The notes under the pieces are model-generated. The model was not told the DNA's origin, ran no database searches, and was given only the letters and a program-made list of their open reading frames with translations. Below, in pieces: positions 34,380 through 45,944 of a stretch of 64,000 nucleotides of DNA (positions are counted from its first letter, which is position 1; each line of letters starts with the position of its first letter). Position numbers and translations under genes: made by a program. The stretch comes from Cryptomeria japonica. Lineage: Eukaryota; Streptophyta; Pinopsida; Cupressales; Cupressaceae. The DNA is taken from NCBI RefSeq assembly GCF_030272615.1, contig NC_081408.1, forward strand, positions 402,223,889 through 402,287,888. Direction: 5' to 3'.

Positions 34380-36171
34380 GTCGACAGTATCCATTGATCA
34401 CGCGGGAGAACTGACCAGATTGCTTCATGTTACGACATAGACTCAGAAGCACAAATAGAGATACATTAGCAGGACTGGGGATATACTATGTCACATTCAT
34501 GCCCGAGATTAGGGCAAACACAGGACTGCTTACCGCATTGGCATAGCGATGGCATTCAGAGACCTCCTCATTCCATCTGGCAACTGGAGAGGCGACTGTG
34601 ACACTAGAGGATGTATGGCGTACCCTCCGCATTCCAAATCATGGGGAGATGGTAGAGTATGACCCAATGACAGGGAGAGATGCGTTGTGTAGATTATTTG
34701 AGTGCGATGCAGATGATCTGGATATCGTAGAGAGGGAGATTGGCTGGGAGACCATGGCATCAGAGTATGATCGACGATATGTGGTGATAGCATGTCTACT
34801 AGTAGGAGACAGACGAGGACATGGATTCCCTATTGGATGGGGAAGAGTGCTAGAGCAGATGGTGATAGAGGGTACGGTGTATGCATGGGGACCATGTGTA
34901 CTAGCTATGCTGTATTTTTAGTTGCATCAGATATCATATCAGGGAATTCAGACTTTGAGCTGTGGAGTCACACTACTACAGGTATGGGCATTTGAGCACA
35001 TAGCCATATGTTGACCGATTACAGAGAGACAGGTAGTACCACACCAACCATATGTGTATTTCTATGGAGGAGCACTGAGACAGGGGCCATTTGGATACAT
35101 ATTGTATTGGCGACATGAGCTAGACAGATTGAGAGAGTTCACATGGAGGCCATATCGTGATTGTCCGGGATGGTTAGATGACAGTGAGGAGCTACCGTAT
35201 TGCAGACAGGAGAGGTACCTGATTGGGTGACTAGTGAATCACCAGAGAGTGATTGAGTTGTACCTGCCAGAGAGAGTCAGATGACAGTTTGGAGAGAGGC
35301 AGGATGTACCTAGGAGGACTGCACACTTTGCCCGATCTCACAGAGAGACGAGTCAGTGGGGGAGTATGATTCAGCCACACATAGCATATGCTGACTTCTC
35401 ACAGCTACAACAGAGATAGTGGGATTGGAGATCAGATGTGGCGGACTCCAGGACGATAGAGGAGTATGAGAGATGGTTTGCACGACGACGACCAGTGCCA
35501 TTGACAGATCTTGGTATTCTGGTACCGAGGAGACAGGAGGACTTCCCACTCATAGGAGAGAGGAGGAGGGAGATGATGAGGATGAGGAGGATGAGGGCAA
35601 TGATGAGGATGAGGGGGATGATGAGGATGAAGATGAGGATGGGGATGACGAGGATGAGCCAGATTCAGGCGAGCAGGAGGCATTGCAGGATATACCCATA
35701 GAGCCAGAGACAACTAGGATAGAGGAGATGGAGATGTGCAGGGCTACCATAGCGAGTCAGCATGATCATATTGCGACTTTAGAGAGAGAGCATGAGCAGT
35801 TCAGAGCGGAGATAGCCAGACTCACAGCGGCTCGAGATGTAGCAATAGCTCAAGCACAACGAGAAGAACAGAGAGTCACTGAGTATATTGGGTCGATTCG
35901 GGATGCCAGTGCACGGGAGATGGCACAGATGTTGGTAGAGACCAGAGAGGAGATACGCCATTGGAGGACACTATATGAGAGTGCAGTCCCACTTGAGCAG
36001 AGAGTAGCTTCATATCGGGCACGATCGAGGACAGAGAGCAGGGCATGCTCTCGGAGGTCATTGAGCAGCATGGGGGTGAGTGGACCTATAAGACCACCAC
36101 AGCCAGGACCAGGAGGGACATCATCTGTGAGGCATGGCAGGGATGAGGAGGACAGAGGGAGCACCCAGTGA
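34380..36171 (+). pseudogene. Plant mobile domain (PMD) frame with acidic coiled-coil tail, antisense in element B
   Basis: Reading one plus-strand frame from about 34415 gives text typical of the plant mobile domain family (MAIN/MAIL-related): a TGLLTALA-stop-RWHSETSSFHL segment, then GEATVTLEDVWRTLRIP, GWGRVLEQMVIEGT, AWGPCVLAMLY, LLQVWAFEHIAI and QFGERQDVPRRTAHF. Seven in-frame stops (34412, 34544, 34919, 35012, 35228, 35282, 35417) interrupt it; all are TGA or TAG and compatible with C-to-T change. Near 35560-35580 the sense moves one frame. From there to 36171 come a run of Asp/Glu (about 35560-35665), a predicted coiled coil (MEMCRATIASQHDHIATLE onward) and a basic Ser/Arg-rich end. PMD proteins act in nuclear silencing in host plants and also occur in transposons. 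Here the frame lies opposite to element B transcription, so it is cargo or an antisense gene, now broken. Confidence 0.75.
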
Positions 36172-38444
36172 TAGAGGCACATGCTCCGTATGACAGACAG
36201 ATGTAGTTTGATATTTGTAGTCAGCCTGCGGGCCATACTTAGGACAAACAGTCCAATTTTGTACTCCGATATTATGTGGATATATGATATGATATGTATT
36301 GAGATGATGGGATGCAATGTGTTATGACTTATGTTATTTTGTATGTGGTGATGGCGTATGCACTGTTTATTGTGGAACATGTATGGATACATTTTTTTTT
36401 TATGTGTTTTTGATGCATTGATAATATGAAATGGATAAAATGCTTGATATGATGCTTGATGTAATGCAAATGTACTAACCAAATGGATGCAGGATGCAAC
36501 ATATGTTTGTGGAAATCGGAGCACTAAACCGAATTGACTATCCAAACTGACGGAAGAAATGTTAGTAAAAAGAAATGAGACAGAGGACAGTTAGAGACGA
36601 AGAAAAACTTGCTTTCAATAATGCACTTTGTAGGTGAGAACCTTTATTTTAATGTGGCAAAATGGATGTGTAGCATCATGGCATTGAAGGCCAGAGCTGA
36701 AATGTAACCCTTTTGCAAAATACAAACACATCGTAGATAAAAAACAATCACAACAAAAAAGAAAGGGACCATGAACCATCCCGGTCACTCTAAATCACTC
36801 AGTGACATCATCGAGCAACATAGGAACATGATCGAAGATAAATCAGTAAATGATAAGACTCGCTAATTCCAACAAGTCAAACAAACATCTTGATCTTCAT
36901 TGTTAAAAGTTGAAAGTGTTGATAGGACGATCATGCTGTCTGGTTTTAGGGAATGCGGTACCCCATCTAAGACAGGACACAGTCTGGTTTCGAATATACC
37001 ACACCCTGTATAAGACCCCTGATAGTGTGCCAAAGATGAATGATAGTGATGCTGATGTTCGATTGAGAAGACAATTGTGATCAGTTTGAATGTCTGGTTT
37101 GAGTGAAAAAGTTCATCTGTTAATGTGTGATTTTATTAAAGGACAGTGTTGGATTGCGTGTCGTTGGAGGGATGCTCAGTGATTTGTCTTATGCACAAAA
37201 GGGATATTTATTATTTTTTTGTTTTGCTTTTCGAGTTTTTATAATTTTTTGTTTGTTCATTTTTTTCAGGACTTTATTTGATGTTTAGGGATTTTTTCAT
37301 GACATTATTCGATTTTTAGAGATTTTTTCAAGACATTTTTTAATTTTTTTGAATTATTTCAGGACATTTTTCAATTTTTATGATTTTTTTAGGACATTTT
37401 TCAATTTTTTTGAATTATTTCAGGACATTATATGATTTTTAGGGATTTTTTTAGGACATTATATGATTTTTATGATTTTGCCCCCAATGTCTAGCAAGGC
37501 AAGGAATATGATAGGTGAATAAATAGGCTTGCTGAAATGATGGTGGATAGAGGGAAGACAAAGGCCTTTTATCATGGAGACAATATGGATGCAATTTTCA
37601 AGGGCTATTGCGTGATGGGACAAAAGATTAGATATGACAATGTAAAGCAGTGACATGGCATGCGGGACATGTCAAGAGGTTTTTGAAACCATGTTTAAAT
37701 TTTGCGTCCTTATGTCAGATCAAGATCAAGGGATAGAAAAAGAGTGTATGGATAGTGATAAGATATGGATAGGATAAGAAAGACCAAGAATGGATAAGGG
37801 ACATGGACTGAAGGTCGGGATAGGCTAAGGGATAGTGGAAAAAAGTTGCAATAAGCCAGGGAATATGGATGAAAGGTTGTAATAAGCAAATGGATAAAGA
37901 CCAAAAGCTATGATAGACTGAAAGCTGCAAACAAGATACATGATGCTCATGAAGATCGTCAGCCTTGTCAAGATCAAAGGTGGAAAAGGGGATATGTACA
38001 TGAAGGACAATAGGATAATGGAGGGTAATGATAGGGGTTCGATAGGATAATGGAACAAAGAAGGACAAAAGGATATGATAGGATAAAACCTGGCCCCAAG
38101 TGTAGTGTGCAAGAAGTTCATAGATTACACATGACACCTGTTTGCCAGGTTTTCATCACGGTACTTTCCCAAGGCGCTTGTTTGCCAGGTTTTCACCAGT
38201 GGATGAATTATTTTTGCTTTACTTTTTTTCTTTTTTTGTCTTTTTTTTTTTTTTTCACTTTTTTTTTTTTTTGACTTTTTCAATAGAAGATGGACACATG
38301 ATAGGGGATGGAAGAAGGACTCAAGCATATTTTTGTTTGGATAGTAGCCTTGAAAAAAAAAAATGGACCATGACCTTTAAAAGTATGCTCAAAGACGTTG
38401 GTAGGATAAGGACATGGAAAAAGAGATGAAACTAAGGCGAGGAT
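36172..38444. other. Spacer of element B between the two cargo frames
   Basis: No convincing coding frame on either strand. It contains the 37265-37475 tandem array, a GGATA-rich purine stretch (37700-38090), a duplicated GTTTGCCAGGTTTTCA (38138 and 38181), and long T runs (38219-38280). Confidence 0.5.
37265..37475. repeat. AT-rich tandem array, unit about 33 bp
   Basis: Successive units of the form CAGGACATT followed by TTCAATTTTT and GATTTTTT, at least six imperfect copies. It lies in the element B spacer. Confidence 0.75.
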
Positions 38445-41322
38445 TTATGCAAAGGATTGGATCAAAGGGATGGAAGGATGGAAAATATGCATTGGATAAT
38501 AGGTAGGGTATTGGAAGAATTGGGCTTCATTGGATGGAAATGAAGGCAAGATCGACATTGGCACACACCTTAAGGGGTGATGGACTGATGGAGGAAAGAC
38601 ATATTTTGGATATTGAGATTTTGATGAAGGAAAGGCTATGGATTTTGGGACATAAGGGCCCAAAATGGAAGAAGGAGGTGATGGAGGAACAAATTTGAGA
38701 GGTTTGGATGGAGGAATAGAAATTTGGGATGCCAAGTTGGATTTTTCTTTTTGTACTTCAAGAAGCTACTTAGGGATCCACATGGTTTTTGATTTTTCAT
38801 GCTTTTGTGGTTCCTTGGAGTGCATTGCTTGCACAAGGGATTTAGGAACCCATATATATTTTGACTTTGCTTTATTTTTCTCAGTGGGCCTTTGTGGCCT
38901 TTTGGATATATTTTTTTCTTTATAGATCATATTGTTCTTTTTTTTGACATGTCAATTATATTGGACATGTTGATCCTTGAATACATGTGGATTTTTAGAC
39001 TTATGACTTTTATACTTGGCATCCAAATTGCTTGGAGGAGGGAATGAATGTCAGTGTGGATGGGAATGATATGGAGGCATGTGGGATGGATGGAAGGTTC
39101 TCCAAGATGTGTGCCTTTGCTGATGTTGCATAGGAGATGGAGGGATATAGGGACCTAGAATGGATGGAAGCGATGATGGGGAAGGTGGACATTTGGATTT
39201 TGACTTTGAAGGGATACCAATGCCTTGAGTGTGAGCTCTGTAGCCATGACCATTAGTATATTCTTTGATAAGAAGGGGTTCTTTCTCATGAAGGTCTACT
39301 CCTTTGCCTTTATGAATATCTTGACTTGTAGGATACTCTTTTCTTTGGGAAGAAGATGTGAGTCCATTATGAGGTGGATATGATATGAGAGAAATAATGA
39401 GATCTTGGAGTGGATCGGATTGCACCAAAGTGGAAGAACCCATTATGCATGTTGAGGGTTCATGAACATCTTGAACTGACATGTTAGAATCATGAGGAGG
39501 ATTAGGATCATGAGGGCGATTAGGATCATGTAGTGGACATGGTTCAATGATAGGCTCTTCAAGAGATGGAATGGGATAAATAATGGGATCATCAAAAGAA
39601 ATGCGATCTTGGAGTGTATATGGAGCATTAAGACAAGGAGATGGAGGAAAAAAAAGGATCTTGTGTAGAATTTAAGGGAATAATTTGATCTTGACAAGGA
39701 GGAAGATCATTGGAATCCTCTTTAAAGGTGTTTTTCTCTTGACTTTCAATGGGATCATCGGAAAGGATGGAAGGGATACCTTGATCTTTCTTTGGAAGTG
39801 GAATGTCAATGGGATTTGAAAGGACATTTTTTTCATGAAATGGAAGGGGATCGTTTGGGATTGGATGAACTGGGATATCTTGATCTTTCCCGGGGAATTT
39901 AGTGTCAATAGGGATTTGGATAGGATGGACAAGAATAGGGGAATCATCATGAGTTTCTGGGAAGATGAGATCTTGGTCAACAATTGGATGGGATGATAAG
40001 GTTTCGGGATCTTGATCTTGATCTATTTTAACATGCATTTCTTTATGCTCTAAATTATCCTCTTGACATGGGGTTGGACTTTGGATATGCATGGAGGATT
40101 CTGACAAGGAATCAATGTTTTGGCATGAAGGAAATGCTCTTTGAACATTTGTGATGGATTCTAGCAAGGAATCAATGCTTGAACATGAGGAAGAGGGACT
40201 TCGAATGGGGTCCTCTAAAACAGGTAATGGCAATAAAGTGCATGGTGGCATTGGGTCTTGTATTTCTGAAACATGATAAGGATGTGCATCATGAATTGGA
40301 TTATCTTGGCAATCAATTATGGAGAGCTCTTGGATAATTGCATCCTTGGGTGTATTATTTGATGAGGACAATATAGAAGGTTCTTGTGAAACTTCTAAAG
40401 GTGTAGGGATAGATGCCACTAGAGAGTCAATTTTTTTGCGAGGGGATGAGGCATTGCTAGACATAAGTGTATTATCTTGATCTTCTTCAAAGAACTCACT
40501 TGGTAGGTTCCTTAAGAGCCTTGCAATAAAGCCACCTTTCTTTCGAGGTTTTGACATAGTTGTATCTGGAATTTGAACTTGTTTGGAAAGAATTTGGTTC
40601 TGATCTGATGTCATGTTTTGATATTGGACTTGGTTCAATTGTTCTGACATGTTTGAAACTTGGCTTGGTGTGGGCTGCAACCTTTGTTTTTGAATTTGTG
40701 ATTGTGGTTGTTGACATTGATATGTTGATTGAACTTGTTGATATTCCACCATTGGTTGAACCATTTGTTGACATTGTATAGTTGGTTGGACATATTGTTG
40801 AAATTGGACCGTTGGTTGTATTGGTTGAAAATCTGATTGATAGTAAACACCTTCTTGTTCTTGTTGTGGAGGCACATAATGTTGAAATTGATGTTGTCTC
40901 CTTTCTTGAAATTGTTTCATCATCTCTATTTGGGAGAGGAGAGTTGGTATGTCTGATCGTTCAAGAAGAGATCTTACATCAATTGGCTCAATCTTTGGAT
41001 TTCGACCTGGAAATTTTTGAAACATTTTGGACATTTGTGATCTATTCTTATCAATGTTTTTCACTCTTTGTTCCAATATCTCCTCTTCTTGAGCTAGTTT
41101 CTCCTCTAGTTTTTGTATTTGGAGACTTGTTTCATCATAAAAAGTTTGATCAATGTTGCTTTGTTGTTGGGTTGGATAGAATTGTGATTGCCTTGGATTA
41201 AAATTTGATTGCATTGTCGGTTGATACGTCAAACTTTGTTGCATCATTGGTGCTTGGAACCTTGTTTCAATAGACATGTCACTATGCAATGGAATTTTTA
41301 AAGGATGATGTATGATATGCAA
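38445..41322 (-). pseudogene. Long sense ORF of element B, unknown function (one frameshift)
   Basis: An open frame from 41322 to 39628 gives 564 residues, starting where gag starts in the related element (just after the shared leader). Residues 10-60 are Gln/Asn-rich. A coiled coil follows (LQIQKLEEKLAQEEEILEQR, about residues 68-95), then a long Gln-rich stretch (about 150-240) and a basic patch KPRKKGGFIARLLRNLP near 260. The rest is a Ser/Pro/Asp/Ile-rich acidic tail. In a run of eight As at about 39646-39655 the sense shifts one base; it then continues to 38445 with a few stops and a repeated SILGPY(I/V)P motif, for about 960 codons. No canonical Gag domain, zinc knuckle or enzyme motif is seen. 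It may be a diverged Gag replacement; I cannot name it. Confidence 0.65.
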
Positions 41323-43372
41323 CTAAATGCAACCTAAATAAATGAAAATGCAATCTATGGAAAGAATGCAACCTATGTTTTTGGTTGTTTTTCAAGATTT
41401 TGACAAACTCATGAATGCAATTCTAAAAATGAGACCCTTAGGAAATTGAAATGATGTCTAGACCTCAAAGGACAAAAGGACCAAGTGACAAAAGGACAAA
41501 ATGACAAAGTATCCCCTATATGCTTGGATACTAAGCTAGGTTTGACCAAATGACAATAATGACAAAAATAGAAAAGGTTTGATAAGGTCTAGACCTCCTA
41601 ACAATGACTTAGGGTTTATCAAAGATTTGGATTACTCAAGTATGACAAAACCTAGTTTTGACACTATATGCAAAGGGACAATTACTATGCAAATGACCCT
41701 AATATGATACGATAATGACCTAAGCTTGATGAAGAGACCTAGGGTATGCAAATGCAAATGTATGACAATGTCAATCTAAGACAAAACCTAAGGTTGAATT
41801 ACGAAATGGTATTACTCTAATGCAAGAAGACATATGCAAATGGATGATCTTTATTGATATGCAAAGGGGTATGACCTAGGTGAAACCTAACCTTGGTAAT
41901 TGATAATGAATTTGCAAAATGAAAACCTAGGATGAACCTAAATCTAAGTGACATGAATGTTGAGACAAGATTTTGAAAAATGTTTGACAACCATGTTTGA
42001 AGATGTTTTGAACTTTGTTGGATGAAATGTTCTTGTGTTTAACCTTGTTTTGAATCAATTTGTCTTGTTTTTGAAATGAGACACAATTCAACTTTTGACA
42101 AGCAAAGAAGACAAGATATTTCAACTTAGACTCAAGACAATCATGCTCATTCACACATTTCTTATGGTAGGCAAGGACATTAGGTACTTGAGAGGTAGAC
42201 TTGTTATGGGATTCAAGAAGAATACATAGATGCTTGACCCCACAGGCTCCCCTCCACGACACTCACTTCTCAGGGTAGCCAAGCATCAGTCCCCATGGAA
42301 ATCTCCCCATGGCGAACTTAGTATCTCTTCCAAGTATCCGAACTTGTCCTTCTCAAGCAACTAGAAGGATTTTTGGCCTCTAAATACAAGGTGTTTAGTA
42401 AGGATTTCTGTTAAGTGTTACTCTTTGATGTCACGCAAGCGTGATTGAGACATTAAGCCCATCAAGATACCAAACAAATGTAGTCGTGCAAGCACGATTT
42501 AGACCGTGAAGTCCTACTTAGATGTTGATATGAGAAAGAGTTCAAGGGTCATCACTTCCCAAGAAACTACAATTCCCACGTAACCCTTCCTTCAAAGCTT
42601 TCGCCCATCAGGTATTTGTTTATAGTGAGTTAGAATGCCAAGGCATTCTAGCCATACTCACTTTGGGTCATTCCCTTCTCACGATTGTCACTTGCTTGCA
42701 AAAGAAAATGGTCGGGAAGGCAGGCCCTCTAAAGGTGACACACAATCAAAAACATGAGAATGGTATCGAAGATCTGGATTTCTGATCACCCTAAGAAGGA
42801 TGATAGCATACTCTCCTACTCCAATGTCAAACTCAACAATCAAAGCAAATATACGTTCATTCCATCCTATTTAGAAATCATACTAGGTGCCTAAATATCA
42901 ATTGCAAACACAAAGTTTAGTTGTAGTCCAAGGCAACCTGCAAAAACCCAAGTCAGAAGTTTGATATGTTTAGTCTTTGACTATCGAACCTGCACAAAAT
43001 GTGTTAGTAGTTTCATTCATCGTCTTTGTCATGCGTATGCCAAGGTTTTGCACAGAGAATCAGTACCAACAAAACCAAAAAAGCAAAAACAGAATGCAAA
43101 AGAAAACAACTTGCAAGTGAAAGACACTGTCTTTTACCTCTGTTTCTGGACTTTACACAGGCACAGAATGTCTGACACAGGCGCAAAATGTCTGACACAA
43201 GTGTAGAATGTCCTTGACACAGGTGCAGAATGTCTGACATAGGCGCATAATGCTTAACACAGGCGCAAAAGTTTCCAGAAAACACTGCACTACCTTGTTT
43301 CTTGGGTTTTTGACTTGCAAATCAACTCAAAAGCACTCAAAAACACAGTTAAGGTGTTAGATGGTTAGTATT
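41323..43372 (-). other. 5' leader of element B
   Basis: About 2 kb of untranslated leader in sense, closely similar along its length to 53871-55945. Shared landmarks include the 20-nt motif array, the CCCCATGGGGAG region around 42300, and an open frame 42262-41927 (111 residues, MSWRGACGVKHLCILLESHN...) that matches the frame at 54976. The matching frame differs mostly by amino-acid-changing substitutions, so I do not call it a gene. Confidence 0.8.
43155..43271 (-). repeat. Leader array of ~20-nt CTGCGCCTGTGT units in element B
   Basis: Six imperfect units; on the plus strand ACACAGGCGCAAAATGTCTG and variants. It is collinear with the array at 53970-54087. Confidence 0.9.
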
Positions 43373-43388
43373 CACGTTGGGTTCACCA
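43373..43388 (-). other. Primer-binding site of element B
   Basis: Minus strand TGGTGAACCCAACGTG, five bases after the 5' LTR end. One base different from 53855-53870. The complementary tRNA was not identified. Confidence 0.75.
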
Positions 43389-43393
43389 ATTAA

Positions 43394-44881
43394 TGTATCT
43401 AGGAAATCGGAAATCATCAAAGAAAATATAAACATTAGTCATAGCTCAATCACAAAAGCAAATTGCATTGATCAGTCCTAATTACACTCAATAGAGACAT
43501 GAAAATAAAACATTCAAAACTAAAAACTAAGCAAACCATATTCAGATTCGAATGTCTCCTTCATGCGGCTCCATTGTCCTTCTTTCTTCTCCAAATAGCC
43601 TTTTGTTTGTGGATCTCACCTTCAAGTACATAAACCTAATGTGAAAGCAAGATTGACATTGGCACAAGAATACTCAAAGCGTGATTGATTCGACAAAGTA
43701 ATTCAAACAAGTGATTATTAGATCGATAATGTGATTATTAGATAATGTGATTTATTAGATAATGTGATTAGGGACCTTGATTGAAGAAATTCATCCAATT
43801 TATAGATAATTTGGAGAAAAGATCAAATTAGCATGATTCAATTCAAATGGAAATTGCAAATCAATATGACAAATTATGACAAATTTGCACTTTCTATGCA
43901 AGATTGATTGATTGATGATTTATGACAAATTATGACAAATTTCTATGTCAAAAATTGATTGATTGTCAATTATGACAAATTATGACAAATTGAAATGTCA
44001 TTCCCATGAAATTAGGAGAAAAATAGGAGGAAATTGAAATTAGGAATTAGAAAATTAGAAAATTAGAAAAAGAGGGAAAATTAGGAATTAAGATAAATTA
44101 GGTGAATTAATTAATAATTTGTCATTTATTAATTAATTCACAAAAAGAGGAATAATTAGCCAATTAAATGAACATTTAATTGTGATGAGACGACTTAGGA
44201 TAAATAAATAATTTATTAATCCTAAAGGGAGAAATGACAAACAAGGTTAAATGATTAAATCACGAAACCCTAGAAGATGAATTAGCAATGCAAGCACGAC
44301 AATTAGGTCTTGATGAAAGATAATTGACTCGATCATGATTCTGATGACAAATTGATCAATGTGATAAAATGATTTGATTGATAAATGCGCCAATTGACGA
44401 GGAACAATGACAAATTAATCCAAATTGACACGATTGAGAAGAACGAGGATCGATGACAAATCGATCACAAAAATGACAAAATTGACAAGAAGACATGGAT
44501 CAATGACAAAATAGATTGTAAGACGACAAGATTGAAAATGACCACGATCGATGACAAATCAACCAAAAGATGACAAGATTGAAAAGAGGACAAAACCCTA
44601 ATTAGGATTGACGATGTCCAAAATGATGACAAATTAGCACACACATTGATGCGACAAGATAAGATTGACCAAAATCATGACTGAAGATTGTTATCGACAA
44701 GACCAAATTTGAGAGCGAGATAAATGAAGAATGCAGAAGAAAGACTCGATGCTTGCAAATGATAAAGACCAAGTGCATGACATAGGAGAAATGTTAATGC
44801 GACGCAAAAACCCTAATATAAGGCAATGCGCAAATGTTAAAGTATGATTTCGCAAGTGTTGACCATTTTTAGGTGTCTACA
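43394..44881 (-). repeat. 5' LTR of element B
   Basis: 1488 bp, same length as 32086-33573 and nearly identical by eye. The promoter candidate is ATTTATA (plus strand, 43798-43804), reading CTATAAATTGG in sense. Confidence 0.95.
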
Positions 44882-45944
44882 GAAAGGATTAGGACTGAGA
44901 ATTTTGATTGGATTGGGAGTTTTATGGATAACCCTCTTTTGTGAGTTGAATTACTAAAATTAGGGTAGAAGTGCTGAAAATGAAGGTAAAAATACAAAAA
45001 TAGTAAGCTACAAGTGTTAAATTGAGCCACGAACTTGGATCTGAGTAGTCTAAGCATATTCAGACCCATTTCTAGAAAGAGATCCTAAAAAGTAGGGACC
45101 GTTTCGCCCACGCCTTGGTCCTCCAAAATTTTTGCACTCTAATGGAGGATTGATTTGTCATTATAAGTAATTATTATTCTGAAGATCATAGCTCTGTACC
45201 TATTTCCTGCACACATAAAGAAGGGGAAATAGGTTGGGAATAGGGGTTTGCCTAAGTCAAACCTTGGTTTTGGAATTAACCATGAAATAGAAATGAATTA
45301 CAGTAATGGAAATGTTCTCCTTTTGAGGGAGATGTTTAATGATGGCTAAAAACGCAAATGATGTACCTCCTTGTGAATTTTTGTTTATCTCCACATGGAA
45401 TTAAGGTTTTATGAAGTCTTCAACAACATGGAACATGAATGTCAACTCTAATGCTTGAATCTTGACCTTATTGTTGCTCTTATGCTTGAAGGAAGATTGC
45501 TTGCTTTCTCACTTGGCTTGAATTCTTAATTGATTGATGTCGAATTGAACTTCATGTGTATGTATGTTATGCCTGTATATCAAAATGATAGGAGAAAGCC
45601 TCCTTTTATACTTGCCAATTGAAAAAAATATTAATTTTTGGACATGGGCAAACACGGGGCTAGGTTTCCCACTCAAATTTTGAAAAGGCCAAGGGGCTCA
45701 AAGTTAGGTCCTAATTGGGAGGACCAAGGCATGGATCTATGGTCCTATCAAGGACCAAGGAACCATGCCTTGGTCCTACCCAATTTAGTGGCTAGGAGAA
45801 AGGGCCAAGATGGCTATAGAATATCAAAATGAAGTCAAAATTGCATGGTATGAGAAAAATCAGGTCCTCAGTAGGCCTAGGGGCACAAACGCGACCCAAA
45901 TGCGATCAAAATTGTAAGGTTACAATTTAGGATGTTACAATATG

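Larger units (their letters stand above)
32086..44881 (-). mobile_element. Non-autonomous Tat-like LTR element B with cargo ORFs
   Basis: A 12,796-bp minus-strand element with equal 1488-bp LTRs (32086-33573, 43394-44881), a perfect TSD GAAAG (32081-32085, 44882-44886), a primer site and a polypurine tract. The LTRs are nearly identical by eye, so this is the youngest insertion in the nest. The 9.8-kb interior lacks reverse transcriptase, RNase H and integrase on both strands. It holds instead a leader shared with the element at 52269, a long sense frame of unknown function (41322 down to 38445), a tandem-repeat spacer, and an antisense plant-mobile-domain frame (34380-36171). Dependence on enzymes of the related coding element is inferred from the shared LTR type, primer site and leader. 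Confidence 0.9.
31962..45939 (-). mobile_element. Solo LTR of family A, reverse strand, split by element B
   Basis: Its parts are 31962-32085 and 44887-45939, about 1177 bp when element B and one TSD are left out. Plus-strand ends are TGTAATTAG and GGATGTTACA. Flanks are AAATG (31957-31961) and ATATG (45940-45944), a TSD with one mismatch; the coding frame of element A is restored across it. In sense it starts TGTAACATCCTAAATTG like other family A LTRs and has a TATAAAA box (45604-45610, minus). A perfect 15-bp inverted repeat AGGACCAAGGCATGG (45720-45734 with 45763-45777) lies upstream of that box. Confidence 0.75.

Noticed and set aside
35432-35750. Minus-strand His/Pro- and Ser-rich frames opposite the acidic run
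   Set aside because: Shadow of the GAT/GAG/GAA-rich plus-strand Asp/Glu tract.
34380-36171. PMD frame as a host gene invaded by a retroelement
   Set aside because: It lies inside the LTR-bounded element, between its polypurine tract and its sense ORF, with one TSD pair around the whole; it travelled as cargo.
38050-38429. Plus-strand frames with Phe-rich text
   Set aside because: They arise from long T runs in the spacer of element B; no start context or similarity.
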